A DNA stretch of 64,000 nt from Lentzea fradiae (lineage in GTDB: Bacteria > Actinomycetota > Actinomycetes > Mycobacteriales > Pseudonocardiaceae), in assembly GCF_900100955.1 (NCBI RefSeq), contig NZ_FNCC01000018.1, forward strand, positions 62,001 through 126,000, in the 5' to 3' direction. Each line of letters begins with the position of its first letter. Position 1 is the first letter of the stretch. The notes under the pieces were generated by a model. That model was not told where the DNA came from, made no database searches, and saw only the letters and a list, made by a program, of their open reading frames with translations. Shown in pieces: positions 16,588-24,593 of this stretch. A program made the translations under genes and the position numbers.

Positions 16588-17430
16588 GTGGAGACGTGGG
16601 AGTTCGGCCGGACGGTGCGGCGCTGGCGCGACCGGGTCGCACCGGAAGCAGCCGGGGTGCCCACCGGCCGTCGACGCCGGGCGGCCGGGTTGCGCCGCGA
16701 GGAACTGGCCGCGCTCGCAGGCATCTCCGCCGACTACCTGACCCGTCTGGAACAAGGCCGCGCGAGGGCCCCCTCGGCACAGGTCGTGGAAGCACTCGCG
16801 AGGGGTCTACGACTGACCGACGCCGAACGCGACCTGCTCTACACCCTCGCCGGACACGCCACGCCAGGGCGGGACGTCGTGCCGTCACGGGTGACCGCGA
16901 GCGTGCGGAGGTTGCTCGACCGTCTGTCACACACGCCCGTCGTCGTGCACGACGCGACGTGGACGCTAGTGCAGGCCAACGCGCCGTACGACGCCCTCAT
17001 GGGCGACACGACCGCGTGGAACGGGTTGGAACGCAACGCCGTCTGGCGCAACGTCACCGGTATGCCCACACGGGTCGTCCACACGCCTGAAGAGCAGGCA
17101 CTGCACGAGGCTCGCCTCGTCGCCGACTTCCGCCTCACGGCCTCGCGCTACCCGGCCGACCTCGGGCTGCGCCGCCTGGTCACCGCCCTGACCGGCAATG
17201 AACGCTTCGCGGAGCTGTGGAACGCCGACGACCCGGCGATCCCCGCGCCGCCGACCCGGCACAAGACGATCGACCACCCCGCCGCGGGCCTGATCACGCT
17301 CGACTGCGACACCCTCGTCGTCACCCAGGACGACCTGCGGATCACCGTCTACACGGCGGAACCGGGCACCGAGGACGCCGACCGCCTCGCGCTGGCCCTG
17401 GTCGTGGGGACCCAGTCGCTAACCGGGTAG
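16588..17430 (+). CDS. XRE-family regulator with MmyB-like ligand domain
   Basis: A 280-residue regulator. The N-terminal HTH (about 5-75) contains GLRREELAALAGISADYLTR and the typical EQGRARAPS turn. The C-terminal MmyB-like domain (about 100-270) begins TPVVVHDATWTLVQANAPYDAL. GTG at 16588 gives ETWEFGRTVRRWRD, the usual N-terminus. CACACT ends 7 nt upstream, so it may be leaderless. Divergent from the SDR gene, its likely target. The 3' end overlaps the Lrp gene by 12 bp. Confidence 0.88.
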   Translation: METWEFGRTVRRWRDRVAPEAAGVPTGRRRRAAGLRREELAALAGISADYLTRLEQGRARAPSAQVVEALARGLRLTDAERDLLYTLAGHATPGRDVVPSRVTASVRRLLDRLSHTPVVVHDATWTLVQANAPYDALMGDTTAWNGLERNAVWRNVTGMPTRVVHTPEEQALHEARLVADFRLTASRYPADLGLRRLVTALTGNERFAELWNADDPAIPAPPTRHKTIDHPAAGLITLDCDTLVVTQDDLRITVYTAEPGTEDADRLALALVVGTQSLTG

Positions 17431-17859
17431 CACCGGACGCCACGGGATCGGCGTCGACAGCACCATCGCGCTGGACGTCTCCCCGTGCGTCGCCAACCGC
17501 ACGAGCAGCCGTTCCAGCTCGACGATCGACGTGGTGACGACCTTGACCACCGAGCAGATGTCTCCGGTCAGCCGCACCACCTCAACCACCTCGGGCAGGT
17601 CGTCCAGCAGCTCGGGGTGCACGGTGATGCACCGCGGCCCGTAGCACTTCATGCGCACCAACGCGACGACCGGACGTCCGACGACGGTCGGGTCCACCAC
17701 GGCGCGATAGCCGGTGATCGCACCCATGTTCTCCAGCCTGCGGACCCGTTGCGCCACGGTCGGCGGCGACACGTGGACCCGACGCGCCAGCTCGTTGTAC
17801 GACAGCCGCGCATCCTCTTGGAGGGCCTCCAACAGGGCCTTGTCCACCTCGTCCAACAT
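17419..17859 (-). CDS. Lrp/AsnC-family regulator, probable kynurenine-pathway regulator
   Basis: A 146-residue Lrp/AsnC protein. The N-terminal HTH contains LSYNELARRVHVSPPTVAQR, and the C-terminal RAM domain contains LTGDICSVVKVVTTSIVELE. It is divergent from kynA-kynU across 106 bp. In several bacteria an Lrp-type protein (KynR) placed this way activates kyn genes in response to kynurenine; that role here is inference. ATG at 17859 lies 7 nt after -10 TAGCTT, suggesting a leaderless mRNA. Confidence 0.88.
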   Translation of the reverse strand: MLDEVDKALLEALQEDARLSYNELARRVHVSPPTVAQRVRRLENMGAITGYRAVVDPTVVGRPVVALVRMKCYGPRCITVHPELLDDLPEVVEVVRLTGDICSVVKVVTTSIVELERLLVRLATHGETSSAMVLSTPIPWRPVLPG

Positions 17860-17965
17860 GAATGCAAAGCTACCCGCCGAACTGCTTTGCGTTCGGAAGA
17901 GATTCGCGCCGAACGCCTTTCGTCGTCCATTCAGGTGAGCGGCGGTTCCGGCGAAGATTGAGGAC

Positions 17966-18781
17966 ATGAGCTGCCCCGTGTCCCCCAAGCTGGATTTCGG
18001 CGGCACCACGCCGTACGAGGACTACGTGCACGCGTCGGTGCTGCACACCCTTCAACAGCAGTGGTCCAAAGATCCGCGGGAGATGTCGTTCCTGGTCATC
18101 ACGCAGGTCATGGAGCTGTACTTCGGCCTGCTCTGCTTCGAGTGGCGGCAGGCGCAGAGCGAGCTGCGCTCCGACGACCTGCGCGCGGCCGTGCGCACCC
18201 TGCGCCGCTCCGACCTGCACCTGCAGGCCCTGTCCGCCGCATGGCGGCCGATCGCGCGGATGACGCCGACCGAGTTCAACTCGTTCCGCGACGCGCTCGG
18301 CGAGGGGTCCGGCTTCCAGTCCGGCATGTACCGCGAGATGGAGTTCCTCCTCGGCGAGAAGTCCCGTTCGATGCTCGTGCCGCACCGCGCGGTGCCCGCG
18401 ATGCACGAGCAGCTGGAGAAGTCGCTGGCCGAGCCGTCGCTCTACGACGACGTGCTGGCGGCGTTGCGGCGGCGCGGTTTCGACATCCCGCAGGCCGTGC
18501 TGGACCGCGACCTGACGCAGGCGTACCAGCCGTCCCCCGAGGTCGAGCAGGTGTGGGCGGCGATCTACCGCGGCGACGACCGCGACCTGCTGGAGCTGGG
18601 CGAGGCGCTGACCGACATCGCGGAGGAGTTCGCGCGCTGGCGCTACGACCACCTGCTGGCGACCCGTCGCTCGATGGGTGCCAAGACCGGCACGGGCGGG
18701 TCCGCCGGTGTCGCGTGGCTGGAGAAGCGCACCCAGCGGTCGGTGTTCCCGGAGCTGTGGACCGCGAGGAGCTACGTGTGA
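17966..18781 (+). CDS. kynA: Tryptophan 2,3-dioxygenase
   Basis: A 271-residue haem dioxygenase opening the indole ring of L-Trp to N-formylkynurenine. Family segments are YEDYVHASVLHTLQQ (with the distal His), EMSFLVITQVMELYFGLL, and RSDLHLQAL. Late in the protein FARWRYDHLLATRRSMG contains the proximal haem His, and GTGGSAGVAWLEK follows. Length matches bacterial TDO. The stop overlaps the kynU start (GTGA). No formamidase (kynB) gene is present in this operon. Confidence 0.95.
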   Translation: MSCPVSPKLDFGGTTPYEDYVHASVLHTLQQQWSKDPREMSFLVITQVMELYFGLLCFEWRQAQSELRSDDLRAAVRTLRRSDLHLQALSAAWRPIARMTPTEFNSFRDALGEGSGFQSGMYREMEFLLGEKSRSMLVPHRAVPAMHEQLEKSLAEPSLYDDVLAALRRRGFDIPQAVLDRDLTQAYQPSPEVEQVWAAIYRGDDRDLLELGEALTDIAEEFARWRYDHLLATRRSMGAKTGTGGSAGVAWLEKRTQRSVFPELWTARSYV

Positions 18782-19878
18782 GGCGGCACCTGTTCGACCT
18801 CCCCGAGGGGGTCGTCTACCTCGACGGCAACTCCCTGGGCGCACTGCCCAAGAACGTCGCCGCGCGCATGCAGGAGGTCGTGCGGCACCAGTGGGGTGAG
18901 CGGCTGATCCGCTCGTGGTCCGAGGGCTGGTGGGAGACGCCGCAACGGGTCGGCGACCGCATCGGCAGGCTGGTCGGGGCCGCGCCGGGCCAGGTCGTCG
19001 CCGGCGACTCGACGTCGGTCAACGTCTACAAGGCGCTGATGGGCGCCGTTCAGGGCACCGACCGGTCCGAGATCGTGTGCGACGAGTCGACGTTCCCCAC
19101 CGACGGCTACATCGCGCAGTCCGTGGCCTCGTTGACGGGGTTGCAGATCCGGGCCGCACGTCCGTCCTCTTTGGACTTCACCGAGGACACCGCCGCGGTG
19201 CTGCTCAACCACGTCGACTACCGGACCGGCGAGCTGCACGACATGAAGGCGCTCACCGAGCAGGCGCATTCCGTCGGCGCGCAGGTGGTCTGGGACCTCT
19301 GCCACAGCGCGGGTGTGCTGCCGGTCGAGCTGGACGCGCTCGGTGTCGACTTCGCGATCGGCTGCACCTACAAGTTCCTCAACGGCGGACCGGGCTCACC
19401 GGCGTTCATCTACGTGCCGCACGCGAAGCAGGCGACGTTCGAGAACCCGCTGTCGGGCTGGAACGGCCACCGCGAGCCGTTCGGCATGAAGCCGTCGTAC
19501 GAACCCGATCCCGGCATCGTCCGCGCACGGGTCGGCACGCCGGACATCCTGTCGATGCTCGCGCTCGACGCGGCCCTGGACGTGTGGGACGACGTCGACC
19601 TGGCCGAACTGCGGCAGCGTGGTCTGGCGCTGACGGCGTTGTTCCGCGAGCACGTCGAGAAGCTCACGAACCTCGAGGTCATCACGCCGGAGAACCGCGG
19701 CAACCAGATCTCGGTCCGTTGCCCGGACGCCAAGGCCGTGATGGACGAGCTGATCGCACGTGGCGTCATCGGCGATCACCGGCCGCCGGACGTCCTCAGG
19801 TTCGGGTTCGCGCCGCTCTACGTGACCGACGAGGACGCCATCCGGGCCGCCGAAGTGCTGGCCGACGTCATCCGGTGA
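18778..19878 (+). CDS. kynU: Kynureninase
   Basis: A 366-residue PLP enzyme cleaving kynurenine to anthranilate and alanine. Typical segments are YLDGNSLGALPK, DSTSVNVYKAL, VWDLCHSAGVLPV (Asp and His contacting PLP), and the PLP lysine in GCTYKFLNGGPGSPAF. GTG at 18778 overlaps the kynA stop. The resulting N-terminus (MRRHLFDLPEG) is shorter than that of most kynureninases, which have about 20-30 residues before this point, but the frame upstream shows no related sequence. The 3' end overlaps the next convergent gene by 11 bp. Confidence 0.94.
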   Translation: MRRHLFDLPEGVVYLDGNSLGALPKNVAARMQEVVRHQWGERLIRSWSEGWWETPQRVGDRIGRLVGAAPGQVVAGDSTSVNVYKALMGAVQGTDRSEIVCDESTFPTDGYIAQSVASLTGLQIRAARPSSLDFTEDTAAVLLNHVDYRTGELHDMKALTEQAHSVGAQVVWDLCHSAGVLPVELDALGVDFAIGCTYKFLNGGPGSPAFIYVPHAKQATFENPLSGWNGHREPFGMKPSYEPDPGIVRARVGTPDILSMLALDAALDVWDDVDLAELRQRGLALTALFREHVEKLTNLEVITPENRGNQISVRCPDAKAVMDELIARGVIGDHRPPDVLRFGFAPLYVTDEDAIRAAEVLADVIR

Positions 19879-20596
19879 GTGCGGCGTCCGCGATGCTCTT
19901 CGCCTCGCGGGCGCCCGCCTCCATCGAGGAGCAGACGAACAAGATCCACTGCGCCAGGCCCTCCAGGGTCCCCGACGCGAACGCGACCGACGCGGCCTCG
20001 TACTCGGCCGACCGGCGCAGGCACGCCACCTCCGGCACGCCCAGGCCCTTCGGGTCGAGGCCGGTGGAGATCGACGTCATCCTGGCCGCGGCACGGGCCA
20101 CCACGCCGTTGGCGACGTCGAACGGCGCCAGGCCGAGCAGCTCGCCGTGCACGACCGCCACGAGCACCGGCGCCGGCACGGACGTCCCGCCGGTGACCAG
20201 CGAGCCGAGCAGGTCGAGCCGCTGCGACACGTCCTCGGAGACGCGCGGCCTGCCGAGGTCGGTCGTCAGGTCCGCGGCGGCCAGGACGTGCAGCCGCGCG
20301 AGGGCCTGCAACGGCGCGCGCTGCCACGTCCCCACGAGCCCGCCCAGCGCCTCGGCGACCCGCAGGGAGCCCGCGAGGACCGGGTCGGAGACCTCGCCGG
20401 ACTCGGGGATCTCGGTCGGGCCGCCCTCCAGCGCCGCCGACGCGCGGGCGGCCCTGACCGACGCCTCCGCCGCCGTGGTGGCCCAGCCGCGCAGGTTCAC
20501 CCGATGACGGTGGACCTGGAAGACGGCGTCCTTGGCGGCGTTCGCGGCGTCGGCCACGCCGGGCAGGGACAGCAGCGGGGCGAGGGGATCGGTCAC
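19868..20596 (-). CDS. Degenerate Fic-fold protein beside acs
   Basis: A 242-residue protein of a type often labelled oxidoreductase in actinomycete annotations. I see a Fic-like architecture. SAALEG (53-58) matches the Fic inhibitory-helix motif [S/T]xxxE[G/N]. HGELLGLAPFDVANGVVAR (150-168) aligns with the core HPFxDGNGRxxR. The catalytic His is Ala 157, the acidic residue is Val 161 and the first Arg is Val 165; PF, NG and the last Arg remain. It is therefore probably not an AMPylase. GTG at 20596, divergent from acs. Function unknown. Confidence 0.75.
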   Translation of the reverse strand: MTDPLAPLLSLPGVADAANAAKDAVFQVHRHRVNLRGWATTAAEASVRAARASAALEGGPTEIPESGEVSDPVLAGSLRVAEALGGLVGTWQRAPLQALARLHVLAAADLTTDLGRPRVSEDVSQRLDLLGSLVTGGTSVPAPVLVAVVHGELLGLAPFDVANGVVARAAARMTSISTGLDPKGLGVPEVACLRRSAEYEAASVAFASGTLEGLAQWILFVCSSMEAGAREAKSIADAALTG

Positions 20597-20711
20597 GGTT
20601 GCGGAGAGTACCTGACCAGGTGAAACGGGTGATCCAGCTCACTGTGCGGACCGCTGAGCGCGCAGTCTCGCCCGTTCAACGAGTCATGCGTGCCAGGAAC
20701 AGACAAAACGG

Positions 20712-20735
20712 GTTACACAATGACGGCCGTGTAAC
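20712..20735. promoter_or_regulatory. Inverted repeat in the acs upstream region
   Basis: GTTACAC (20712-20718) and GTGTAAC (20729-20735) form perfect 7-bp arms 10 bp apart, 121-144 bp before the acs ATG. This is an operator-like geometry. It does not match the TGTGA-N6-TCACA Crp consensus. Confidence 0.4.
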
Positions 20736-20750
20736 ACCGCCCGCCCCAAA

Positions 20751-20836
20751 TTGGTCTGAACCTTTTTGGGGAGGAACCTGTTGGAAGTGAACTGGCTCGC
20801 ACTACGGTCAGTACCCGTCCCCAACCGGTCTGGACT
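20751..20836. promoter_or_regulatory. Two GGTCTnnAC motifs upstream of acs
   Basis: TTGGTCTGAACC (20751-20762) and CCGGTCTGGACT (20825-20836) each resemble, imperfectly, the core TGGTCTAGACCA bound by the GntR-type GlcNAc regulator DasR. The first sits in the loop of a CCCCAAA/TTTGGGG inverted repeat (20744-20771). Binding by DasR or a relative is inference. Confidence 0.3.
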
Positions 20837-20855
20837 TTCCAGGAGGTCTCGCACC

Positions 20856-22838
20856 ATGACGCAGTCGCCAGGCCAGGGCAAAGCCTTGGACAACCTGCTC
20901 ACGGAGAGCAGGACGTTCCCGCCCTCCGACGAGTTCGCGGCACAGGCGAACGCGAAGCCCGAGCTGTACGAGGAGGCGAAGGCCGACCGCGAGGCGTTCT
21001 GGGCGAAGCAGGCGGAACGGCTGCACTGGGACACGAAGTGGGACCAGGTGCTCGACTGGTCGGACGCGCCGTTCGCGAAGTGGTTCGTCGGCGGCAAGCT
21101 CAACGTCGCCTACAACTGCGTCGACCGGCACGTCGAGTCCGGCCACGGCGACCAGGTCGCCATCCACTGGGAGGGCGAGCCCGGCGACTCCCGCGCCATC
21201 ACCTACGCCGAGCTGCAGCGCGAGGTCTCCAAGGCCGCGAACGCGCTCACCTCGCTGGGGATCGGCGCCGAGGACCGCGTCGCGATCTACATGCCGATGG
21301 TGCCCGAGGCGATCTTCGCGATGCTCGCGTGCGCCCGCGTCGGCGCGATGCACAGCGTCGTGTTCGGCGGCTTCTCCGCCGAGGCGCTGCGCACCCGCAT
21401 CGAGGACTCCTCGTGCCGCCTCGTGATCACGACCGACGGCCAGTACCGCCGCGGCAACCCGGCCCCGCTCAAGCCGGCCGTCGACGAGGCCGTCGCGGGC
21501 GCGCCGTCGGTGGAGAAGGTCATCGTCGTCAAGCGCACCGACACCGAGGTCGCGTGGACCGACAAGGACGTGTGGTGGCACGAGCTGGTGGACTCGCAGT
21601 CCGACCAGCACACCCCCGAGGCGTTCGACTCCGAGCACCCGCTCTTCATCCTCTACACCTCGGGCACCACGGGTAAGCCGAAGGGCATCCTGCACACGTC
21701 CGGCGGCTACCTCACGCAGACGTCGTACACGCACCACCACGTGTTCGACCTCAAGCCGGACACCGACGTGTACTGGTGCACCGCGGACATCGGCTGGGTC
21801 ACCGGCCACAGCTACATCGTCTACGGCCCGCTGTCGAACCGCGTGACGCAGGTCGTCTACGAGGGCACCCCGAACACGCCGCACGAGGGCCGCCACTGGG
21901 AGATCATCCAGAAGTACGGCGTCTCGATCTACTACACGGCGCCGACGCTGATCCGCACCTTCATGAAGTGGGGCGCGGACATCCCGGCCAAGTACGACCT
22001 GTCGTCGCTGCGGGTGCTGGGCTCGGTCGGCGAGCCGATCAACCCCGAGGCGTGGATCTGGTACCGCGAGAACATCGGCGGCGGCAAGGCCCCGATCGTC
22101 GACACGTGGTGGCAGACCGAGACCGGCGCGATCATGATCTCGCCGCTGCCTGGTGTCGTCGCGACCAAGCCCGGTTCTGCGCAGCGCCCGCTGCCCGGCA
22201 TCGGTGCGAAGGTCGTCAACGACGAGGGCGTCGAGGTCGAGCACGGCGGCGGTGGCTACCTGGTGCTCGACGAGCCGTGGCCGTCGATGCTGCGCGGCAT
22301 CTGGGGCGACGAGGAGCGCTACAAGGACACCTACTGGTCGCGTTTCGCCGACCAGGGCTATTACTTCGCGGGCGACGGCGCCAAGTACGACTCCGACGGC
22401 GACCTGTGGCTGCTCGGCCGCGTCGACGACGTGATGAACGTGTCCGGCCACCGCATCTCCACCACCGAGGTCGAGTCCGCGCTGGTCTCGCACCCGACCG
22501 TGGCCGAGGCGGCCGTCGTCGGCGCGTCCGACGCGACCACCGGCCAGGGCATCGTGGCGTTCGTGATCCTGCGCGGCGGCGCCGGTGACGACGCGGGCGG
22601 CGCCGAGGCCATCAAGGCGCTGCGCGACCACGTGGCCAAGGAGATCGGCCCGATCGCGAAGCCGCGGCAGATCATGGTCGTGCCGGAGCTGCCGAAGACG
22701 CGGTCCGGCAAGATCATGCGCCGCCTGCTGCGCGACGTGGCGGAGAACCGCGCGGTCGGCGACGTGACGACGCTCGCCGACTCGTCGGTGATGGACCTGA
22801 TCTCGGCGGGCCTGCAGTCGGGCAAGTCCGAGGACTGA
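20856..22838 (+). CDS. acs: Acetyl-CoA synthetase
   Basis: A 660-residue AMP-forming acetate-CoA ligase. Core motifs are YTSGTTGKPKG (P-loop), TWWQTETG, YYFAGDGAKYDSDGDLWLLGRVDD and SGHRISTTEVESAL. The C-terminal lysine motif TRSGKIMRRLLR is the usual site of regulatory acetylation. ATG at 20856 has an AGGAGG ribosome site at 20841-20846. A strong terminator follows. It matches the position of acs upstream of the marP region in mycobacteria (Rv3667). Confidence 0.97.
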   Translation: MTQSPGQGKALDNLLTESRTFPPSDEFAAQANAKPELYEEAKADREAFWAKQAERLHWDTKWDQVLDWSDAPFAKWFVGGKLNVAYNCVDRHVESGHGDQVAIHWEGEPGDSRAITYAELQREVSKAANALTSLGIGAEDRVAIYMPMVPEAIFAMLACARVGAMHSVVFGGFSAEALRTRIEDSSCRLVITTDGQYRRGNPAPLKPAVDEAVAGAPSVEKVIVVKRTDTEVAWTDKDVWWHELVDSQSDQHTPEAFDSEHPLFILYTSGTTGKPKGILHTSGGYLTQTSYTHHHVFDLKPDTDVYWCTADIGWVTGHSYIVYGPLSNRVTQVVYEGTPNTPHEGRHWEIIQKYGVSIYYTAPTLIRTFMKWGADIPAKYDLSSLRVLGSVGEPINPEAWIWYRENIGGGKAPIVDTWWQTETGAIMISPLPGVVATKPGSAQRPLPGIGAKVVNDEGVEVEHGGGGYLVLDEPWPSMLRGIWGDEERYKDTYWSRFADQGYYFAGDGAKYDSDGDLWLLGRVDDVMNVSGHRISTTEVESALVSHPTVAEAAVVGASDATTGQGIVAFVILRGGAGDDAGGAEAIKALRDHVAKEIGPIAKPRQIMVVPELPKTRSGKIMRRLLRDVAENRAVGDVTTLADSSVMDLISAGLQSGKSED

Positions 22839-22855
22839 TCTCACGGGTCACAGGT

Positions 22856-22885
22856 GACGGGCGTCCCCCTCCGGGGGCGCCCGTC
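22856..22885 (+). terminator. Intrinsic terminator after acs
   Basis: Stem GACGGGCGTCCCC / GGGGGCGCCCGTC with one G-U pair and a 4-nt loop, 17 bp after the acs stop. T content downstream is weak. Confidence 0.75.
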
Positions 22886-22966
22886 CGCGTTATGGTTGGA
22901 CACAGGTGTGCCGGGAAGTCTGGTCGGCGTGGAATCGCCATGCCCGCCGACCGCCCCGGGAGCACC

Positions 22967-24133
22967 GTGTCGAGCAAGAAGACCGTCGCCGCCGAGTTCG
23001 CCCGCTACCTCCGCACCGAGACCGTGGGCGGCACCGTGTTGCTCGTCGCCACGGCCATCGCGCTCGTCTGGGCGAACTCGCCGATCTCGGAGACGTACTT
23101 CTGGCTGCGCGACCTGCACCTCGGGCCGCTGTCGGTCGGTGACTGGGCCAAGGACGGCCTGCTGGCGATCTTCTTCTTCGTCGCGGGCCTGGAGCTGAAA
23201 CGCGAGCTCGTCGTCGGCGAGCTGTCGAACCTCAAGGCGGCGACCCTGCCGGTCATCGCGGCGGCCGGCGGCATGGTCGCGCCCGCGCTGATCGCGCTGA
23301 CGATCGGCTGGGGAGAGCCCGGCATCGAGAAGGCGTGGGCGATCCCGGTCGCCACGGACATCGCGTTCGCGCTGGGCGTGCTCGCGCTGACGGCGTCCGG
23401 GCTGCCGTCGAGCATCCGGGTGTTCCTGCTCAGCCTCGCCGTGGTGGACGACCTCGGGGCGATCATCGTGATCGCCGTCCTGTTCACCGCCCAGTTCAAC
23501 CTGCTCGCGGGCGCCGCCGTCGTGGCGCTGCTCGCGCTGTACTGGTTCCTGCAGCGCAGGCGGGTCACCAGCGCGTGGCTCTACGTGCCGATCGCGCTCG
23601 GGACCTGGTGGTTCATGCACGAGTCCGGCATCCACGCCACGATCGCGGGCGTCGCGCTGGCGCTGCTGACGAGGGTCAAGCGCGACCCGTACGAGCAGCA
23701 CGCGCCGGCCGTGCGGCTGGAGCACCGGCTGCAGCCGTTCTCCGCCGGGGTGGCGGTGCCGGTGTTCGCGCTGTTCGCGGCGGGTGTGCCGGTGGGCGCC
23801 GAGGCGATCGGCAAGCTCTTCTCCGACAAGATCGCGATCGGCGTGGTCGTCGGCCTCGTGGTCGGCAAGGTGATCGGCATCGTGGGCGCCTCGGCGCTCG
23901 CCGTGTGGCTCAAGGCGGCGGTCTGGCCGTCCGGTGCCGGGCCGCGCGACATCGTGGCGGTCGCGGTGCTGGGCGGTGTCGGGTTCACCGTCAGCCTGCT
24001 CATCGCGGAGCTCTCGCTGGCCGAACCGGAGACCGCGAAGGCCGCCGTGCTGTTCGCCTCGATGATCGCCTCGCTGCTCGCGGCGGTGTTGCTCATTCGC
24101 CGCAGCCGGGCGCATGGCACGATGTCGGAGTGA
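22967..24133 (+). CDS. nhaA: Na+/H+ antiporter NhaA
   Basis: A polytopic NhaA family antiporter (388 residues from this start). Conserved segments are GLLAIFFFVAGLELKREL, the paired-Asp region PVATDIAFALGVL with VVDDLGAIIVIA, and the C-terminal GGVGFTVSLLI. Possible starts are ATG 22892, ATG 22940 and GTG 22967. I chose GTG 22967 because GGGAG lies 5 nt upstream; ATG 22940 is the main alternative. The stop overlaps the next gene (GTGA). It expels Na+ in exchange for protons. Confidence 0.9.
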   Translation: MSSKKTVAAEFARYLRTETVGGTVLLVATAIALVWANSPISETYFWLRDLHLGPLSVGDWAKDGLLAIFFFVAGLELKRELVVGELSNLKAATLPVIAAAGGMVAPALIALTIGWGEPGIEKAWAIPVATDIAFALGVLALTASGLPSSIRVFLLSLAVVDDLGAIIVIAVLFTAQFNLLAGAAVVALLALYWFLQRRRVTSAWLYVPIALGTWWFMHESGIHATIAGVALALLTRVKRDPYEQHAPAVRLEHRLQPFSAGVAVPVFALFAAGVPVGAEAIGKLFSDKIAIGVVVGLVVGKVIGIVGASALAVWLKAAVWPSGAGPRDIVAVAVLGGVGFTVSLLIAELSLAEPETAKAAVLFASMIASLLAAVLLIRRSRAHGTMSE

Positions 24134-24573
24134 CCACCAGGGAGCACATTGCGTCGATTCCGCTGACCGCGGACGACCCGACAGCCGAAGCCACGATCGG
24201 TGGCCTGGTCCGCGACGCGACCGCCCACGTGTCGACTCTGGTCAGAGCCGAGGTCGAGCTCGCCAAGGGCGAGATCGCGGCCGAGGTCAAGAAGGGTGTG
24301 AAGGGCAGCGTCTTCTTCATCGTCGCGCTGACGGTGTTGTGCTTCAGCCTGTTCTTCCTCTTCATGGCGCTCGGGTTCGGGTTCGCCGAGTGGTTCGGCT
24401 GGGGCTACTGGGCGGGCTTCGGGCTCGTCTTCGCCGTGATGATGCTGACCGCCGTGCTGTTCGCGTTCCTCGGCTACCGCAAGGTGCGCAAGATCAGGGC
24501 ACCGGAGAAGTCGATCGCGGCCGCCAGGGACACCGTCACGGCGCTGACCCAGCGCAAGGGTGACTCCGACTGA
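24130..24573 (+). CDS. DUF1469 (phage-holin-like superfamily) membrane protein
   Basis: A 147-residue protein. An N-terminal amphipathic helical region (IGGLVRDATAHVSTLVRAEVELAKGEIAAE) is typical of DUF1469, followed by two transmembrane helices (about 60-85 and 90-115) and a basic tail. Despite the superfamily name it is an ordinary chromosomal actinobacterial gene, equivalent in position to Rv3669. It is coupled to nhaA upstream (GTGA) and to the hydrolase downstream. Function unknown. Confidence 0.85.
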   Translation: MTTREHIASIPLTADDPTAEATIGGLVRDATAHVSTLVRAEVELAKGEIAAEVKKGVKGSVFFIVALTVLCFSLFFLFMALGFGFAEWFGWGYWAGFGLVFAVMMLTAVLFAFLGYRKVRKIRAPEKSIAAARDTVTALTQRKGDSD

Positions 24574-24593
24574 GCCGCAAGCCCGACCCGTCG

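Noticed and set aside
20808-22844. A 678-residue open frame antisense to acs
   Set aside because: Product is Arg/Val/Asp-rich low-complexity typical of the complementary frame of a high-GC gene; acs motifs on the other strand are unambiguous. The same reasoning removes the long antisense frames at 43806-46475, 5606-7525, 7510-8949 and 11625-13028.
24130-24573. Holin-family hit suggesting a prophage
   Set aside because: DUF1469 proteins are ordinary actinobacterial membrane proteins; no other phage genes are nearby and the neighbours are core genes.
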